DNA of 64,000 nucleotides, from contig OW285197.1 in assembly GCA_935421135.1 (NCBI GenBank), positions 12,033,223-12,097,222 on the forward strand, read 5' to 3'. Source of the stretch: Bugulina stolonifera (Eukaryota > Bryozoa > Gymnolaemata > Cheilostomatida > Bugulidae). Positions within the stretch are counted from its first letter, which is position 1. Each line of letters opens with the position of its first letter. A program made the position numbers and the translations under genes. Shown in pieces: positions 13,162 to 27,800 of this stretch. The notes below the pieces were generated by a model. It saw nothing but the letters and a program-made list of their open reading frames with translations, made no database searches and was not told the origin of the DNA.

Positions 13162-13850
13162 TCTCTTTTTAGGAGGAATTTAAGTTTTTGCAAGTTGAAC
13201 AGAGGCTCGTTGATCTCACAGCTCTTTCTTTGACCATTTCACTGTAAGCCTGAACAAAAAATATTTTTCGAAGTTAGTGCCAAGATTGAAAAAATTGCAT
13301 TATAGTTGATTATGTCAAGTTTATTATTGCAGCTGTGAAAAAAAGTAAAATACAATTACACAACAAGCATGATCCCATCAGTACTACTAATATGTAAATA
13401 GCATAATTATACAGAGTGTATGTATAAGTATGTATAATATAATAAAGCTATGCCACCTACAGTGCATAAAATATCAATGCATGCTGTTTTGTGAGGTCTT
13501 TTTATGATAAGAGCAACTATTATATTTTTATGATCAATGACTTTTTGAGGAAACCGAGCTGGTTTGGTGATTTAGTCGAGTTTAGTCTGACTTAGTCTGT
13601 GTGAAATGAGTGACACTGCAAAGCCTTTGGTTTTGACATCTCCGAGATCTGGCTGTGCTTTTACAGATCCAGTCGCTGGCTATTCTAACTAATGAACGTT
13701 TTTCCAAAAAAAATACTGCAATAATAAAATAACTTTTTAATTGCCTTACTGGATGCGACTGTAGTATGCCAAAAATGATGCAAATGTTTTCAGTCTTCTA
13801 GTAAAAAGTGCAACTAAAATAATAACTTTAATAATACAATAAAATTCGGA
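13162..13850. other. intergenic region, genes 2-3
   Basis: Contains the gene 2 poly(A) signal (13441). A segment near 13554 (GAGCTGGTTTGGTGATTTAG) resembles the A-box end of the SINE-like copies. No exon supported. Confidence 0.45.
13441..13446 (+). terminator. poly(A) signal of gene 2
   Basis: AATAAA about 280 bp past the stop codon of gene 2, in AT-rich sequence. Confidence 0.55.
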
Positions 13851-16800
13851 ATGTCAAATGAAGAGGTATCCAAGATGGGCGCTGATGCGCCCAACCCTAA
13901 TATTCCCAAATCATTGTTGAACGATAAAAGAGTAAAAAGGGTCGAACAGATTGTTAAAGAATTTAATATAAGGAATGTGTTTTTGCATCTGATAAGAATA
14001 AGGTGAGATGTACATGTAGATTGAGACTAATCATAATTATAAGCAGGGTTCACAATTCCTTCCTATTTAAACTAACAAGAACTTCGAGGAAGCGGCCATG
14101 GCTTAAGGGTTAGAGCTCTGAACTGTCATGCTGGAGATTCAGGTTTGATTTCCATGAAAGTTGTTAGATGTTGGCATCTAGTTCCTGTACTTCTTCTCTA
14201 CTCTAAATTAGAATAACTTGCTGGCCAACCTTTTCAGTTTGTAGCTTTCCTACCATTACCTGTCAAATGTCTCGGTTTGGGTGGAACCCTTCCTATTTCA
14301 AACTCTCCCTCTCACTGGGATTGATAATGGAAACTACGATATACATGTAATATGTACATGTATGTAAGACTTGGCAGTTCACTGTTTTCTCTTTTGCATA
14401 GCTACCATATATACGAGACGTTATATTTCTTTCAGCTATCCAGCATGTGTATTGACGCAGAATCAAATTGACTTCAACAGAGCTCATGCAGTGTTGGTCT
14501 CCTATGTAGGCCGGCCACTAGGAGTTGTTCTCTCTGACTATGGTGGGATTTCAGTTAATACCTGCACTAACTACGCGTTGCATTTAATAAATGACTAATT
14601 ATTTCAGCTTGACAAACATTCTAGATGTACATGTAGATACATAAATGGTTCATATCAATTATTGTAGTTTCTCATTTAAGTGTTGGTAATGCTATTAAAA
14701 GATGTATCACAATTAAATGACATATCCACATTTACAAATTAGATTAACTCAGCATATTACACGCATCTTGAACAATGCTTCTGTTTTTGGTACCATCGAT
14801 ATGCGTTATACAATGTGATATAACATTAAAATTCAGGACTGGAGCCAGTTCAGAGTTTTCTATGATCTGTGAATATTTTGTCGCACCTGCTTGAAATAGG
14901 GCTTCCATTTTACAGCCGATCACCTCTACACCGACAGTAGATATGACGGCATTAGTGGTTACTTTCTGGACATGGTTTCATCAAGTCTTCCCAGCAGTCA
15001 AGCTTATCCACTGCTGGTGCAATTGACCAATGAGTACTTCCTAAGCGACTCTTTCAACGGGGTAGTTCCTCCTGACAGGATAATGATGGTGAGCAAAAGT
15101 TTTCTATCATGTACCTGATTGTATAATGTAAAAAAGAATTTATTTTTTTAGTTTGCAAACTTGGCTGTAACTAACAAAATAAAATATACATGAAATTAAT
15201 AATGAAAAACTTGTTATAATAGTAGTTCAGATGTCGAAGTGCATGGCAATATCTCAGCTACTAACAAAATGTACTTGCAAAGTACGATGCAGGACTAAAC
15301 TTGTGGTTAAACGTATAATTCCAATTCTGTACCCATTTACTATAAAAACGAGGTGAGGAAAGACTAGATTGGTAGAAAATTCCTACTGATCCACACATTA
15401 AAACGTCAATCTGAATCTAATTATAAAAACCGAATGTTTATTTACAGTTAATGATTGTGTTCAAAGACTTGGTAAACGCGGCTCTGAAAACAAAGGACAT
15501 GGTCAGGGCAAAGGAAATTGTACATTGGTTTTTACGTATAATCGAGGGAGCTGAATATAGTGGATTAACCATTTCCCGTAGTGTGGTGGGTGCAAAATTC
15601 TAAATACCTTTTTCATTATTTACAAGCATATGATATGATAACATGGGTCCTATCCATTTGATTCCAAGGCATGAGTTGACCATCAAGCTTTCAGAGTTTT
15701 ATCTCTCTTTGTATAGGAGACTGACTGGGTCAGGAATTATGTGTAAAGAATGACAAACATAACTTCATAAACATTATCTTACAGGAGAGAATAACTCCAA
15801 AGTAACACTTCAGAACAGACAAAAGATCTTACAGGAGAGAATAATTCCAAAGTAACACTCTAGAAGAAACAACTATAAAACTCAAGAATAGACAACTCCA
15901 AACCAAAGTGAAAGCAACCTCTACATGAACGAAACACCCAACACATTACTATCAAGAAGCAAAGCTCTTCAACTACCAGTACAACAGTACAGACTATAAC
16001 CACAGACCAATAGACCACAAGTCACGCCCCTACCATATAATATAGCCATAAAGATGTACCAGAACTAACAGTAACTATTATCCAGTAAACTGCAGTGTTT
16101 TCCTTAGCTAGCCAATAGAAATTAAATAGATAACCAAGCTCCCTATGACAGATTGATATAACTGATGTTTTATTGTGTATGAATATTTTAGCCAATTAGA
16201 AATAAGTTTGATATTGTAAAATAGTATCACAAAAAGTATAAAAAGAAAGGACATCATATTATTAGATGCTTACTGAGTCACTTACTTAACTTGCTTACTT
16301 AACGTTTACTGAGCAGTGAGCGCTTAACACTTACTGATTTTGTATTTTACTCTAGTAAGTCATGAATATTTTACTTAGTTAACTTTGTATTTTAATGTGT
16401 GTATTTTTGTGTATAATCCCTGTTGTTGTTAAATAGATTGTGATTTGAGTAATTAAATAGAACAAGGGATATGAAAGGAAACCAAAGTGGATTTATATTG
16501 AGTATATGTATATAAGGTATAGATAAACGTGAAACGTGAAGTAGTATATTGATGCTTGAACTAGCAATATATTGATATAGATAAATTGAGGTGATAATTA
16601 GTATATTGTGGATTAGATATACAAGTGGATAATTAGTAATTGAACTTGGAATTCTTGGAAGCGAATTGTGTAATACTCATTGAAGTAATTGTAATAACCT
16701 TGGATATTGATACGCATTAAGTGACATTGTAGTGTATAATATATTGTGGATAATTCAGTGGATAATTTATGTACAGTGATTTGTGATTGGTGAATTGCGT

Positions 16801-19800
16801 ATAATTGAAATAATCTCGAGATAGATGTTGGTTAATAGTACATGATGAATAGTACAGTGAGATTTACGTGAATAGAGCATATAATCATATCACAGCTGTA
16901 TACTCTTTAGTAATTTGTCTGTCGGGCCGGTGAGCCGCTATTGTATTATTTAGAATCACGTATTTAGTCATACAGGTTGCTGGTCGTCCTTTAGTTGCCC
17001 CTTTTTATCATATACACACAGTATTGTTTGCATACATATATATATCCTGACTTATTCGATCGCTCGGACCTCCTAGAGAACCCACGCCGTTACCTCCCTT
17101 GACAAATAGTTGATGGAGTGAGAGTGGTGTGTCACCTCAGACCTACAACGACCCATATACATATTACCTACATACATATAATACACCCTACACACACCTG
17201 GATCACCTCACCTCACCCCCAGGGGGTTTCCATCACATATGACACATTAATAAGCTCACAGCGTACTTTGAATGTACTTACAAACAATGATTTGATCTCA
17301 AGATCTACAATAAGTAGACCTCCACGGCCAATTACTACATTGGTGAGACAAATCACTGACGATGTTCCTAGCACATCAATGTCTGCCTCGGCAACGCCAA
17401 TGACACCTTCTAATGAAGCAGGCGACAAGTCCGCATCAGGCACACTTCAGGTTCTACCGAGCTGTCAAGGAGCAGAAGCGACCCAATCATCGGCAAATCC
17501 AGCTTCTTTAGTCCTTGATCTAAGTAACCTAGATCCAACAAGACCAATAGCACTAGTTTTCCATCCTCAAAAAGATCCCTCCCAGTCCCAAAATCAATCA
17601 GAATTACCAAAAACCATGGAGAGGGCAAGACATACACAAAATTTTACACCACACACTTTAGTTCTGACACAGCCAGGAGCTCCATCGCATTCTGCAATAC
17701 AGATATGTCCAAAATTTAAGCTACCAATTCAACGAGTAAGCAACTCGACAACAACTCCAACCAAACCTACGGCAGCAACAGTGCCTGTTTCTGGTGATCA
17801 ACCTACTGCTGGAGCAAGTAATGCCAATCAAACCAGAGAATATACAAGTGCACATTTGCAATCACTAGCAGATGGTGTTGGACTCACACTGACCGATTGG
17901 CATCTACATGATTCACGAGTTACCAGACCAGATCCAATTAGATTTGGCAGTGAAGAAATCATCTACTATATGATTTCCTCCAGGTTGGTTGGACTAGATT
18001 TTTTCAGTAAAAAATTCTAGTCCCCAAGTTATGAAGCTATTCATGGACTGCCACGTATTTAAGATTTCTCTATAAAACCTAATTTCAAAATCCTAGAATC
18101 TGCCAGTTTTATCCATGTTGCGCAATGACAAATTTCAAACAAACAAAGCACATGTTATTATTGGTTGTAAATGATACTTATACACTTTTATTCATATCCA
18201 TTCACATGTACATGTACGTGATGGGTATGTGTATGTATGGAGGTAAAACAAGGTAAATCTTACATTTAATATGCATACTACTTCGTTGTAACCTGTAGTG
18301 CATGTGCATATAGCAGAGTAGGTACGTCATACACGTAACTAAGCTAAAGTCATCCAATTTGATTTATAATATATTATATCACTCACACTACAGTTTCTAT
18401 CAGGTAACGAAAGGAGTAATCTACACAATATACATTGTAGTAAAATTTAGTTATTTTCGCATTAAATAATGAATCTTATATAAAGCGCACATTCGTTTTA
18501 ATTTTGCTGAGGTGCAAGTAATAAAATATTAAGAAATATTCTGTCCAGATTGCCAAAACTTTCGGAAAAAGTTGGTGAAGCTCTCAAAAGTAAGCCCGCT
18601 GATCTGTCAGGGACCAGACTGGGTGTCGTGCTGGATGACTATTGTGAGTGAAAAAATTCTTTGATATAATATACCAAAAAACATGTGTTAGATTTGCAAC
18701 ATGTGTTCTATGCATTATGTCTGCTACATTATGCTGAATGAGCTATGAGCTACATTGTACATGTACCTTGTGTCATGTGCGATTCTTTACACGTCACATG
18801 CCAGAGAACTTAATTTTGTGAAATAAATATAATTTTTTAGTTGATGTAGTAACTCAAAGCCCCTATTTTCATCAAATGCTCAGGGAGTTTGGTAAAAGTG
18901 CTAAATCACGGCAAACCTCACAGGATGCTCTTCATAGCTTTCTGATGACAAGAGTTCTACCACCAGCTGGGATCATCCTATTTGATCGTATGATAACTGT
19001 AAGCAGAAGCTATAGTAATAATAGTACTGGTAGCAGTGTGAAACTAGATAGCAGGTAGAGTAAGGTGATAGATACTAAAGCATGCGAATGTCCTAGTGCT
19101 TGCATTTCATAGTAGGAATAATTTCAAATATTTATATACAAGTTGGGAAAAACCTACATTTTGTAAAAAAATTATGGTGGATGGCCTTCACCCCACTACG
19201 TATACGTGTAGTAATCCAGAACTATCAGAAACACAAGTCTTGCCTCACTATGGTACTTGGAAGCAGAGAAATTTGTGGGTGGAATGCTATTAGAAGATAT
19301 ACATGTAAGCTTTCCTGGGCTTGCTTTGCAAAATATATTATTCTGTTTTCTCCTACCACAGGCTGTACTGATGGGGACTTCAATCGCTTTGAAAAACCTC
19401 AAACAAGGAAACACCCAAGCTGCCATAGTGGCTATACGATTAGTGTCAAAAGTTTTAGAAATAACAGATCACCGAAGAAATATTGTGCGCAATGGCTGGG
19501 TAAGACAGTGAATAAGATATGAGGTCTTTCATCCATTCTTACGCTCTTATACCACTGACCATATTTCAGGAGTTATCCACACCTAAGCTCACTGATCATT
19601 AATATTCCGAACACATGCTTTAATTTAAACAAAATTTCAGGCGCTGATGCAAGGAGCTAGGGATGAACTAATTAACAGAGCTAGCTTTGACTTGTTCAAC
19701 ACTCTCAGAGCTGACAAAAATGTGAAAACATCGGGAGCTGAGGGTAATGTTAAACTAGAGAATCAAGTCTCACCATACTTGGTTGTTCCAACAGTTGCTC

Positions 19801-21266
19801 AAAGTTCTACACAGGCAACGGCTGTGGCAGGTGCATCTGTTATTCCAAGTGATTCAGCTGCTCTCTGTTCTGCGCAACCGGTGCCAAGTGGTGTAGTAGG
19901 TGGCTCAACTGCTCCCCTTTCTATGACACCAGCAGCAGGTACTTCTGGTGTAGTAGGTAGCTCAACTGCTCCTCTTTCGATGGCAACAGCAGCAGGTACT
20001 TCTGATATGGAAAGTAGATTAAGTCCCTCCCCAAACACCTGCTCTGTAGTTAATACAAAAAAGAATACAATATCAAAGGATGGTCAATCTAGAAGCGGAA
20101 AAGTTTCTTCCACAAAAAGAAAACCAAACAGTCCAAGCAGCAGGCAAGACTCAAAAAGAGAGGCTTCTCCTGTGAATAAAAGATCATTGAGTATTCCAGA
20201 ACAAAGTGAACCGGAAGAAGATTTTGATGATAATTATTACTTTAGCAGATTAGCTCAGTCAGGAGTTATTTCTCAGGAAGAAGCGGCAATGCAGCAAGCA
20301 ATTGCTGCAGTCTTTATACCTTCTAGAAATCTAGTACAAAAGGAAAATTCTATGGCTCAAGCCTCAACTTCCACACAGCCAGATGAGCATATCCCCAGCA
20401 GAGAGGAATGCTTCCCTAGTGAAATATCTCCCCATAAACATAAATCACTGAATGATCCAGAACAAAGGGAACAAAAAGAAAATGTTGATGATGATCATTA
20501 TTACTTTAATAGACTAGCTCAGTCAGGAGTTATCTCTCAGGAAGAAGCGTCAATGCAGCAAGCAATTGCTTCAACCTTAATGTCTTCTGGAGCTCAAGTA
20601 CAAGAGGAAGGCTCTACGGAAAAAGACCCAACCTCTGCCAGACATAAGACAAATGACTTTGCCATTCCTGCAGTTCAATTATCAGCAGAGGATTTACAGC
20701 TAATGGCTGATATTCATGCTATTACACAGCAATTTGAAGAGGGAAATGTTCCAGAAGCATATGCAACAGTTGGAGGTTGTGGATTAGCTGACCTAATTCT
20801 TGAGAACGATGACAATGATTCACTAACAGGACATGATGGCTCCAGTTTGATTGCAGCTGCAAGTGGTTATACAGATGATAGATACACGCAAAGTGAGAAA
20901 AGGGATGTCTCAGCTTCTGATAACCAATCACAAGCTGGCAAGGCCTCAGGATATGCCCGATGTTCACCTGGAAGTTTTAATAAAAGCAAGCAAGCTTCTC
21001 CAAAAAAACGATCTAAATCATTTCATACTAAAGGCTCTAACGGAAAAGGTAAGAAACCAAAGAAAGGTGAAAATTTGAATGAGATTTCAAGTACAGTTTG
21101 TAACAAACAGTCAAATGAAAAAGAGACAAGAGTACACACAGCTCTGAGCTCTCCAGCTAATGCAGCAACAACAAGAAATATACAAGAATCGGATGATGTT
21201 TCGTCAGAAGAAGAAATAAGACTTCAGACTGCCATTCTAGATTCTTTCATGTTTGGAAACCCTTAA
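13851..21266 (+). CDS. tandem family gene 3: two-unit paralogue with LTR-derived splice acceptor, 1115 aa
   Basis: Exons: 13851-14002, 14436-14542, 14916-15088, 15448-15585, 17223-17983, 18549-18643, 18841-18998, 19362-19499, 19641-21266. The native exon 5 begins at 15717 (ETDWVRNY) but is split after 15741 by an LTR-like insertion. The resumed native sequence (YDTLISSQRTLN) starts at 17238. An AG at 17221-17222 inside the end of the insertion keeps phase, so splicing there gives 1116 codons with GVSIT replacing ETDWVRN. Unit A has GRPLGVVLSDY and PPDRIMM; unit B has GTRLGVVLDDY and LFDRMIT. Exon 9 carries Ala/Ser/Thr-rich repeats (two near copies of a GVVGSSTAPLSM block), two YYFxRLAQSGVISQEEA helices and a C-terminal EEEIRLQTAILDSFMF, the latter three resembling ubiquitin-interacting motifs. 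Molecular role unknown. Confidence 0.72.
14091..14160 (+). repeat. tRNA-derived SINE-like fragment
   Basis: Intron 1 of gene 3. 14099-14115 reads TGGCTTAAGGGTTAGAG (A-box-like) and 14142-14153 reads GGTTTGATTTCC (B-box-like), about 26 bp apart, as in tRNA-related SINE heads. The acceptor-stem pairing expected of a functional tRNA is not evident. Confidence 0.45.
15742..17237 (+). mobile_element. solo-LTR-like insertion in exon 5 of gene 3
   Basis: 1,496 bp starting TGTAAAG and ending CATCACA (TG...CA termini), flanked by the 4-bp duplication TATG at 15738-15741 and 17238-17241. Removing the insertion and one TATG rejoins the exon in frame, which fixes the boundaries. It contains a TATAAAAAG box at 16237-16245, an internal direct repeat near 15777-15860 (CTTACAGGAGAGAATAA twice), long AT-rich stretches and no coding region. 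A 4-5 bp duplication with TG/CA ends fits LTR retrotransposons generally. The family is not the one at 61525-62316. Confidence 0.7.
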
Positions 21267-21838
21267 CCTAGTAGAGGATTAGAAGGTCTTTCAAAAAGTG
21301 TGTATTCATCAGTTTAGGATTCACAAAACTCAAATAGTGATTTAATGTCAACTAAATAAACTAGTTAAATCAAAGCAGGATTAATGTGTCTGTAGAATGC
21401 AGGCTCCTTTCAGCTACCCTGAGCTACATATTTAAAGCTGTAGCCCAACTTACACTGAGTAATTTTATAGATGAATGTAAGAATTCCTTAACAACACCAA
21501 CACAGATAGCAATTTGCTCGAATGTACAAATAGCAATATCTTACGAGCGCATCTTAAAATACTGACAGAATTGAAGGTTTGCCTTGCACCGTTTCAAATA
21601 TTTTTAAAGACAAAGCTAATGTAATTGAATATTATCATAATTAAGTAGACTTTCTAAAGGGCATGCATTACAACATGTACTTTTGCATAAAAATCCTATA
21701 AGCACTAGTAACATTCTTGATTTAATCAAATGCAAATGAAATGCAAATAATTTGTAAGGAATGGCGAAAATATTGGTAGTCTTCTCACAGAATGTATAAC
21801 TAAGAAAAAATATTAACCCTTGTGCTGAAACTTTTAAA
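21267..21838. other. intergenic region, genes 3-4
   Basis: Contains the gene 3 poly(A) signal and presumably the gene 4 promoter. No exon supported on either strand. Confidence 0.45.
21355..21360 (+). terminator. poly(A) signal of gene 3
   Basis: AATAAA ~90 bp after the stop codon of gene 3. Confidence 0.55.
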
Positions 21839-24800
21839 ATGTCAGGCAAAAAAGTAAGGAAAGCGGGCGCTGGTTCGCCCGACCCTAACATTCCAAATTC
21901 ATTGCTAAATGACAGAAGAGTTACACATCCAGAAAGGGTTCTCCTACCGTTTGATATAGGGGATGTGCTTGTACATTTGGTACGAGTGAGGTAAGAAGTG
22001 AATTTAGAAAACAATGGGATATGGCCAGCAACCAATGCTTTAGAACTGAGCTGTGTGACAGTGACAATATTCAAAGTTGCTAGATTTTATTTACAGTTTC
22101 CCATCATGTGTTTCAAAGGAAGTTCGAAATGAGTTCAATAGAGATCATGGATATTCGTCTGTGTCACTGGAAGGTCATCCACTCGGAGTCGTTCTTGCAG
22201 ATTATGGTAGGACTTCTTCACTTAAAAACATGTACATTACACACTCACCATGTACATCACTCTGTATCAAGGCTGTCGTAGTTGTATGATCAGTATGTAT
22301 AAAGTTTGTCTTAATTCTAATTATTTTTAACAGCATTTTTTTGCGACTTACTTGCATAGAGGTATATTACTTAAAAGCCGTCTTGAGAGGAACTAAAACA
22401 TATCATAAATTTACAAACACCTTCCTTGAAATCTGTGTCTCGCCAAAGTAAATTTCACTTGATTGTAAATTTTTTACGAAATATCCAAAGTATTTGCAAT
22501 CATCTTTTGGGGCCCAATAATGTGTCATTTGATAATATTCGGTGGTACGCTGGGTATTATTGTGACCGAATAAGTGTTGTTGTTAGTTTGACTAAATAGG
22601 TTCCCTTCAATTATAATCAAATGGGCATAGAAGACTGTGTTCTATATCTCTGTCACTCCCATAATCTAGTTTGAATGATTTCACCTTTTTCCAGCTGATC
22701 GTCTCTATGCTGATGGAAGATATAATGCAATCAGCGGATATTTTCTGGACTCAGTTTCATCAAGAATACACAGAAGCCAAGTATGCCCAAGGCTAGTAGA
22801 ACTAATGAATGAGTATTTCCTCAGTGATGCAGTCAATGGCGTGGTTGACTCAGACAGAATAATGATGGTGAGTCAAACTAAATCAACATTGACTGGTACA
22901 AGTTACGTGTAAATTCATCGTAAAACTTATAAGCATGCACATCTACATGGTCAAATGTAAAATACAATGTAAGTGTACGTACAAGTTAATGTAGGTAAAA
23001 TAATAGTATCCTACGTATAAAAATCTACGATGGCTGAAAAGGTTTGGTGATAAAACCGCTGAAAAGAGTGGAACACACATCCATATTGGGTACCTTTGTC
23101 CAATGAAAATATGAGAATGTTGAAGAGAATCAAATGATTTTTGTGTTTGAAAATGTAGATCAAAAGTGAATTGCATGCTCGTAATACATGTACAGGTAGC
23201 TTGTACATTACATTACTTGTACACGAGTATAGAGTACACTTTGCACTAATACCAGGTTAAACAGGGACGTTTTCAGCTTTACTTTTGGACTATCTAAATG
23301 TTTGATTGTTCAAACTTAGAAATCATTGTTGGTAATTTTGAATGTAGCTCACACTTTACTTGACAAAGAAATTGGCTTAATATTATGGAAAAAGGGATTC
23401 CAAATAATTGAAAATGTAAAAATAACATGTTAATGCAAGCATCAATCTCCAACGAACATGTAAGTGTGAGGATGTGTTCCTTATAGCTACTGATTGTGTT
23501 CAAAGACTTGGTAAATGAAGCTTTGATGAAGAAAGACATGCACAGAGCTGATGAAATATTGCGCTGGTTTATGGATATAATGAAGAAAGATAATGAGAAT
23601 GGTTTGACTATTGATAACAGTGTGGTAAGTAATGAGATAATGGTAACTGATTGTAGCAAACAGATAATATAAGAAAATGGTTTGAAATTTACCTGATATA
23701 AATAACATAAAACAGTTATGTTTACACGCATTGATGTCTTAAATGGTAGATTGCTGATACAATGTTAGAGACGCTGGTTTCTTAAACAATCAGTAAGATT
23801 AAAGCCTATTGTTGTAGTATTTGCAGTTTAGATACAAAACCATATCTATGCTATTCTACTTGCACATAAAGCACATTATTATTCCATTAACAAGGATGAG
23901 AGCTGGGATGTTATCTCGTTGTTAGTGCTGACACAACATTACTATAATAAATAATATGTGTAAATGCATGAATCACATGAACATTGCAAGTGTCTGAAGG
24001 CAAAAAAAAACATCAAATTATTTTTACATGAAGAGGCAGAACCGAGTCTTTTACAAAAATAAATGTTACATTAAAGAAAGGCAAAACCACTTAACACCTC
24101 ATATAATTATAACAAGGTGGATATAGTTGAGTTTAATTGCTCTCTGGTAAAGGTCCCTTTTGCAAGGACCCGAGCTGGTGTGGCGGTAATGTTTTCTGTC
24201 CACTCTGCTAGTGTAAAACACATAGACATGTAGAGGTCATTGATCCAAACTCCAGTCAGGAGCTGGTATTTTCTTGGATGTGGAACTGAGTCACTGGCTA
24301 ATAACTGATAATTCTTGGCAAAGAAGATTAATAATTCTTGACTTAATCAGTGCTAATAAAATTATGGTACAGCAAAAAATAACATAGCACCAGAATTATA
24401 TAAATGTATCAGTATATTTAGTTCACACAATTTTGTAACACCAATTTGTTCTTATAAAAAAATTCACATAGTTCGAAATTTGCTTATCTGTAAATGCTTC
24501 AAAATATGCACAAACCCAGAATTACTGAATTCATTTCAGCAAGAGTGGGTAGTAAACTATGATATTTTGGTTAGTCCACACCGAGCTCTCAATCTTGTGG
24601 TGAACGATAGTCTACTAACAAGACCTTCACAGTCAAGACCTCAAAGACCCGAAGGATATTCTGGTCAATCCGCCTCACTAAATAGTGCCCTAGTTGGAAC
24701 TACCGACATCATTGGTTTATCATCGGCCACAGACCCTCAAACCCAAACAGATGACAGTTCATCTGCACCACACACTGACTCTCCTCATAAGCCTCCAAAA

Positions 24801-27800
24801 GTAACCCAGCCCATACGCATCCATATTGCTTCACAACCGCTAACTACTAAAGTATCACGGGCAGGAACTTCCCAGTCACTTGTACAGTCACAAGCAGCTC
24901 AGCAATCTAAACAATACTTTGTGCCACCTACAGTGACATCGGCACAGGTACAAATACCAAGTATCAGTCAACTCTCTCAAACGCCGATCATCATAAGTGG
25001 TTCACCAAACCTAACCCACCTAACAATAATCCAACAACCTCAGCAGAGTTCCTCACAGCAAAACACATCAGCGAACAAATCAGCAAAAGGTCAGCTCAGT
25101 TCAACACAGACTGTAGTGCCTCCAACATTAGTTCTTAGACAACCAGCAAGTACAGTGGCAGCATCAGTGGCAGTTACAACGTCACAACAGCATGCTTCAA
25201 ATCAGACACCTGTTACTGAAGCTGCTACTACAGCTCATGGTTTATTCTTTGGACATCCAATAGTCAGATCGGCACCAACATCAAAAAGTCAGACCAGTAC
25301 AACACAGACTGTAGTGCCTCCAACATTGGTTCTTAGACAACCAGCAAGTACAGTGGCGACATCAGTTGCAAGTTCAACATCACAACAACACGTTTCAAAT
25401 CAAACACCGAGCACAGCAACCGTGACTACGACTCAAGGTGTATCTTTCGGACGTTCAATAGTAACGTCGGTATCAGCAGCAAAAACTGTCCCACCACTAA
25501 GTGTTACTCGTAAGAAGCCCATAGCGCCATCTTATTCAACAATACAGGTGATTCAAAAAGTAGAACCAGCTCCTCCAGTTCAAACAACAAATATCAGTAC
25601 GACTATGACCCAGGCCTTGGTTCCTGGGCAGACCACATCATCGGAAGTGTCCACAGCAGGTCCAGCATCACTAACAGTTCAAACAACAAGCATTGCTATG
25701 ACCACAGTCAGTCCTTCAGTATCTTCAGGTGGCGCCACCTTGCCACAGCCCACTCCAGTGCAAGCGGCAGCAGCTAACACTTCCGCTAATCAACCTACTG
25801 CTGGAACCAGAGAATATACAAGAGAACATTTGCAATCACTAGCAGATGGTGTTGGACTCACACTGACCGACTGGCACCTACGTGATTCAAGAGTTACCAG
25901 ACAAGATCCAATTAGATTTAGTAGTGAAGAAATCATCTATTATATGATATCATCCAGGTTGGTTGAGATTATGCTTACCATGGTTTCCTCATCTAAACTG
26001 TGAACACAACGCAATGTAAACAGTTGTATTGTACACTGCCTGTTTCACACACATCGTTGTTGTGTTGTTATGCTGGTATAATCTACAATGTAGTTCATGT
26101 TGCACATGTACAATATGGTACATGTCTAATTGTTTTGTAAAAAGTTTAAATGAAATTAGGTGGGATGTGATATGGGTAAACCATGGTCATCTGCTTCTTG
26201 CATATACATTGTACATGTAATGATATCCCAATATATTGCTAAGTTTTGTAAATTTGAAAATTGCACTGATGCAATTAATGGAGTGATTGATGCAATAATC
26301 TGAAGTAGAAATAGACACGTCAATAATATACCAACCCAGTTACAATTTTTATTAGGACAACCAAATAAACAAATATCTTCAAAGATATTTATAACAGCAA
26401 TTTGATTCTATTTCAGACTGGTAAATCTTCCACCAAGAGCCTGTGATGCCCTGAAGAAACGTATAAAACCTGCGGATTTAGTAGGGACCAGACTGGGCAT
26501 TGTGTTAAATGACTATTGTGAGTTAATCTGTGTGGAACACTTCTATTTTTTGCAAAAAAATTCCATTATTATAAACCTAGTAAGTTCTTCATACAGCATT
26601 CAATGTAAACAATGCGTGTTATTAATTGATGTTGTTAACAAATCTTCTAGTTGCTGCTATAACCAGAAGCACGTCTTTCCGTCAAATGCTTCAGGAATTT
26701 GGTGCCAATGTTAGTTCAACCCAGACAGCACATCTGGCATTTAGAGACTTCCTGATGAAGAGAATTTTACCACGAACAGGAGCCATCACATTTGATCGCA
26801 TGATGGCGGTAAGAGCCAGTCATAATTATCCACTACATTGTCATTTCTATTTTATGTGAAGAAGGTTACACAATGATGGTTTAGATATTTCAATTATCTT
26901 GTCATGCTTGGAAATCTATCATACATGTATTATCTTATCATTTTTGTAACAGATAATATCATATAATATCGCCGCCACACTGCACCAAACCATGTCACAT
27001 TGAAAAGTATTGTATCGTTTCATATTACATAAGAGATTGTATCTATCAGATCATATGTGTATGTCGTTTTATTAAACTCTATGTGATGAGCAGCGCAGTG
27101 TCAACTGATAAACTAATAATTTTGTAATATACAAATGTACATGTATGTAGAAAAATAATTTGTTTCTGGAGTTGTATTCTTGCAGTAGCCCAAACCAGAT
27201 GTCCCACACAACAAATAAATTAAACAGAATATTGTTGCGTTATGGACAAATATAAAACTTGCATATGCTATTCTACATGTAGGCGGTACTAATGGCAATT
27301 ATAATTGCTATAAAGAGTATTAAACAAGGTGATTCTATTAATGCCTTGTTCGTTCTGAGATTAGCAACGGCAGCTTTAGAAATAACCGATCACCGTAGAA
27401 ATATTGTGCGAAATGGCTGGGTAAGTAATCAGCAGAAAACTTGCATTCTGAAGTTGTCCTCTCTATGTACTGTAATGATAACTGACAACCATCTGATGTT
27501 TAGTGACTATTCTCTTTGTAAACCATATATTTCAATAAGCAACTGGTTCAATCATTGTGTAAATTTTATATTAGCTATTAACTATGCCAAAATTTCTCAT
27601 TCAAGGCACTGATGCAAGCAGCGAGGGAGGCACTTATAAACCGTACTACCTTTAACTTGTTTTACTCTCTTCGACCAGATGGATCAGTTGACGTATCTGA
27701 AAGTGAAGCTAATTTTAATGTAAATAATCAAGTCTCACCATACCTGGTTGTTCCGACAGTTTCTCAAAGTGCTACACAGGTAGTGACTGTGGCAGGTGCA

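Noticed and set aside
14091..14160. Functional tRNA gene
   Set aside because: A- and B-box matches are present, but a complete cloverleaf with acceptor stem cannot be drawn, and similar fragments recur, fitting SINE heads.
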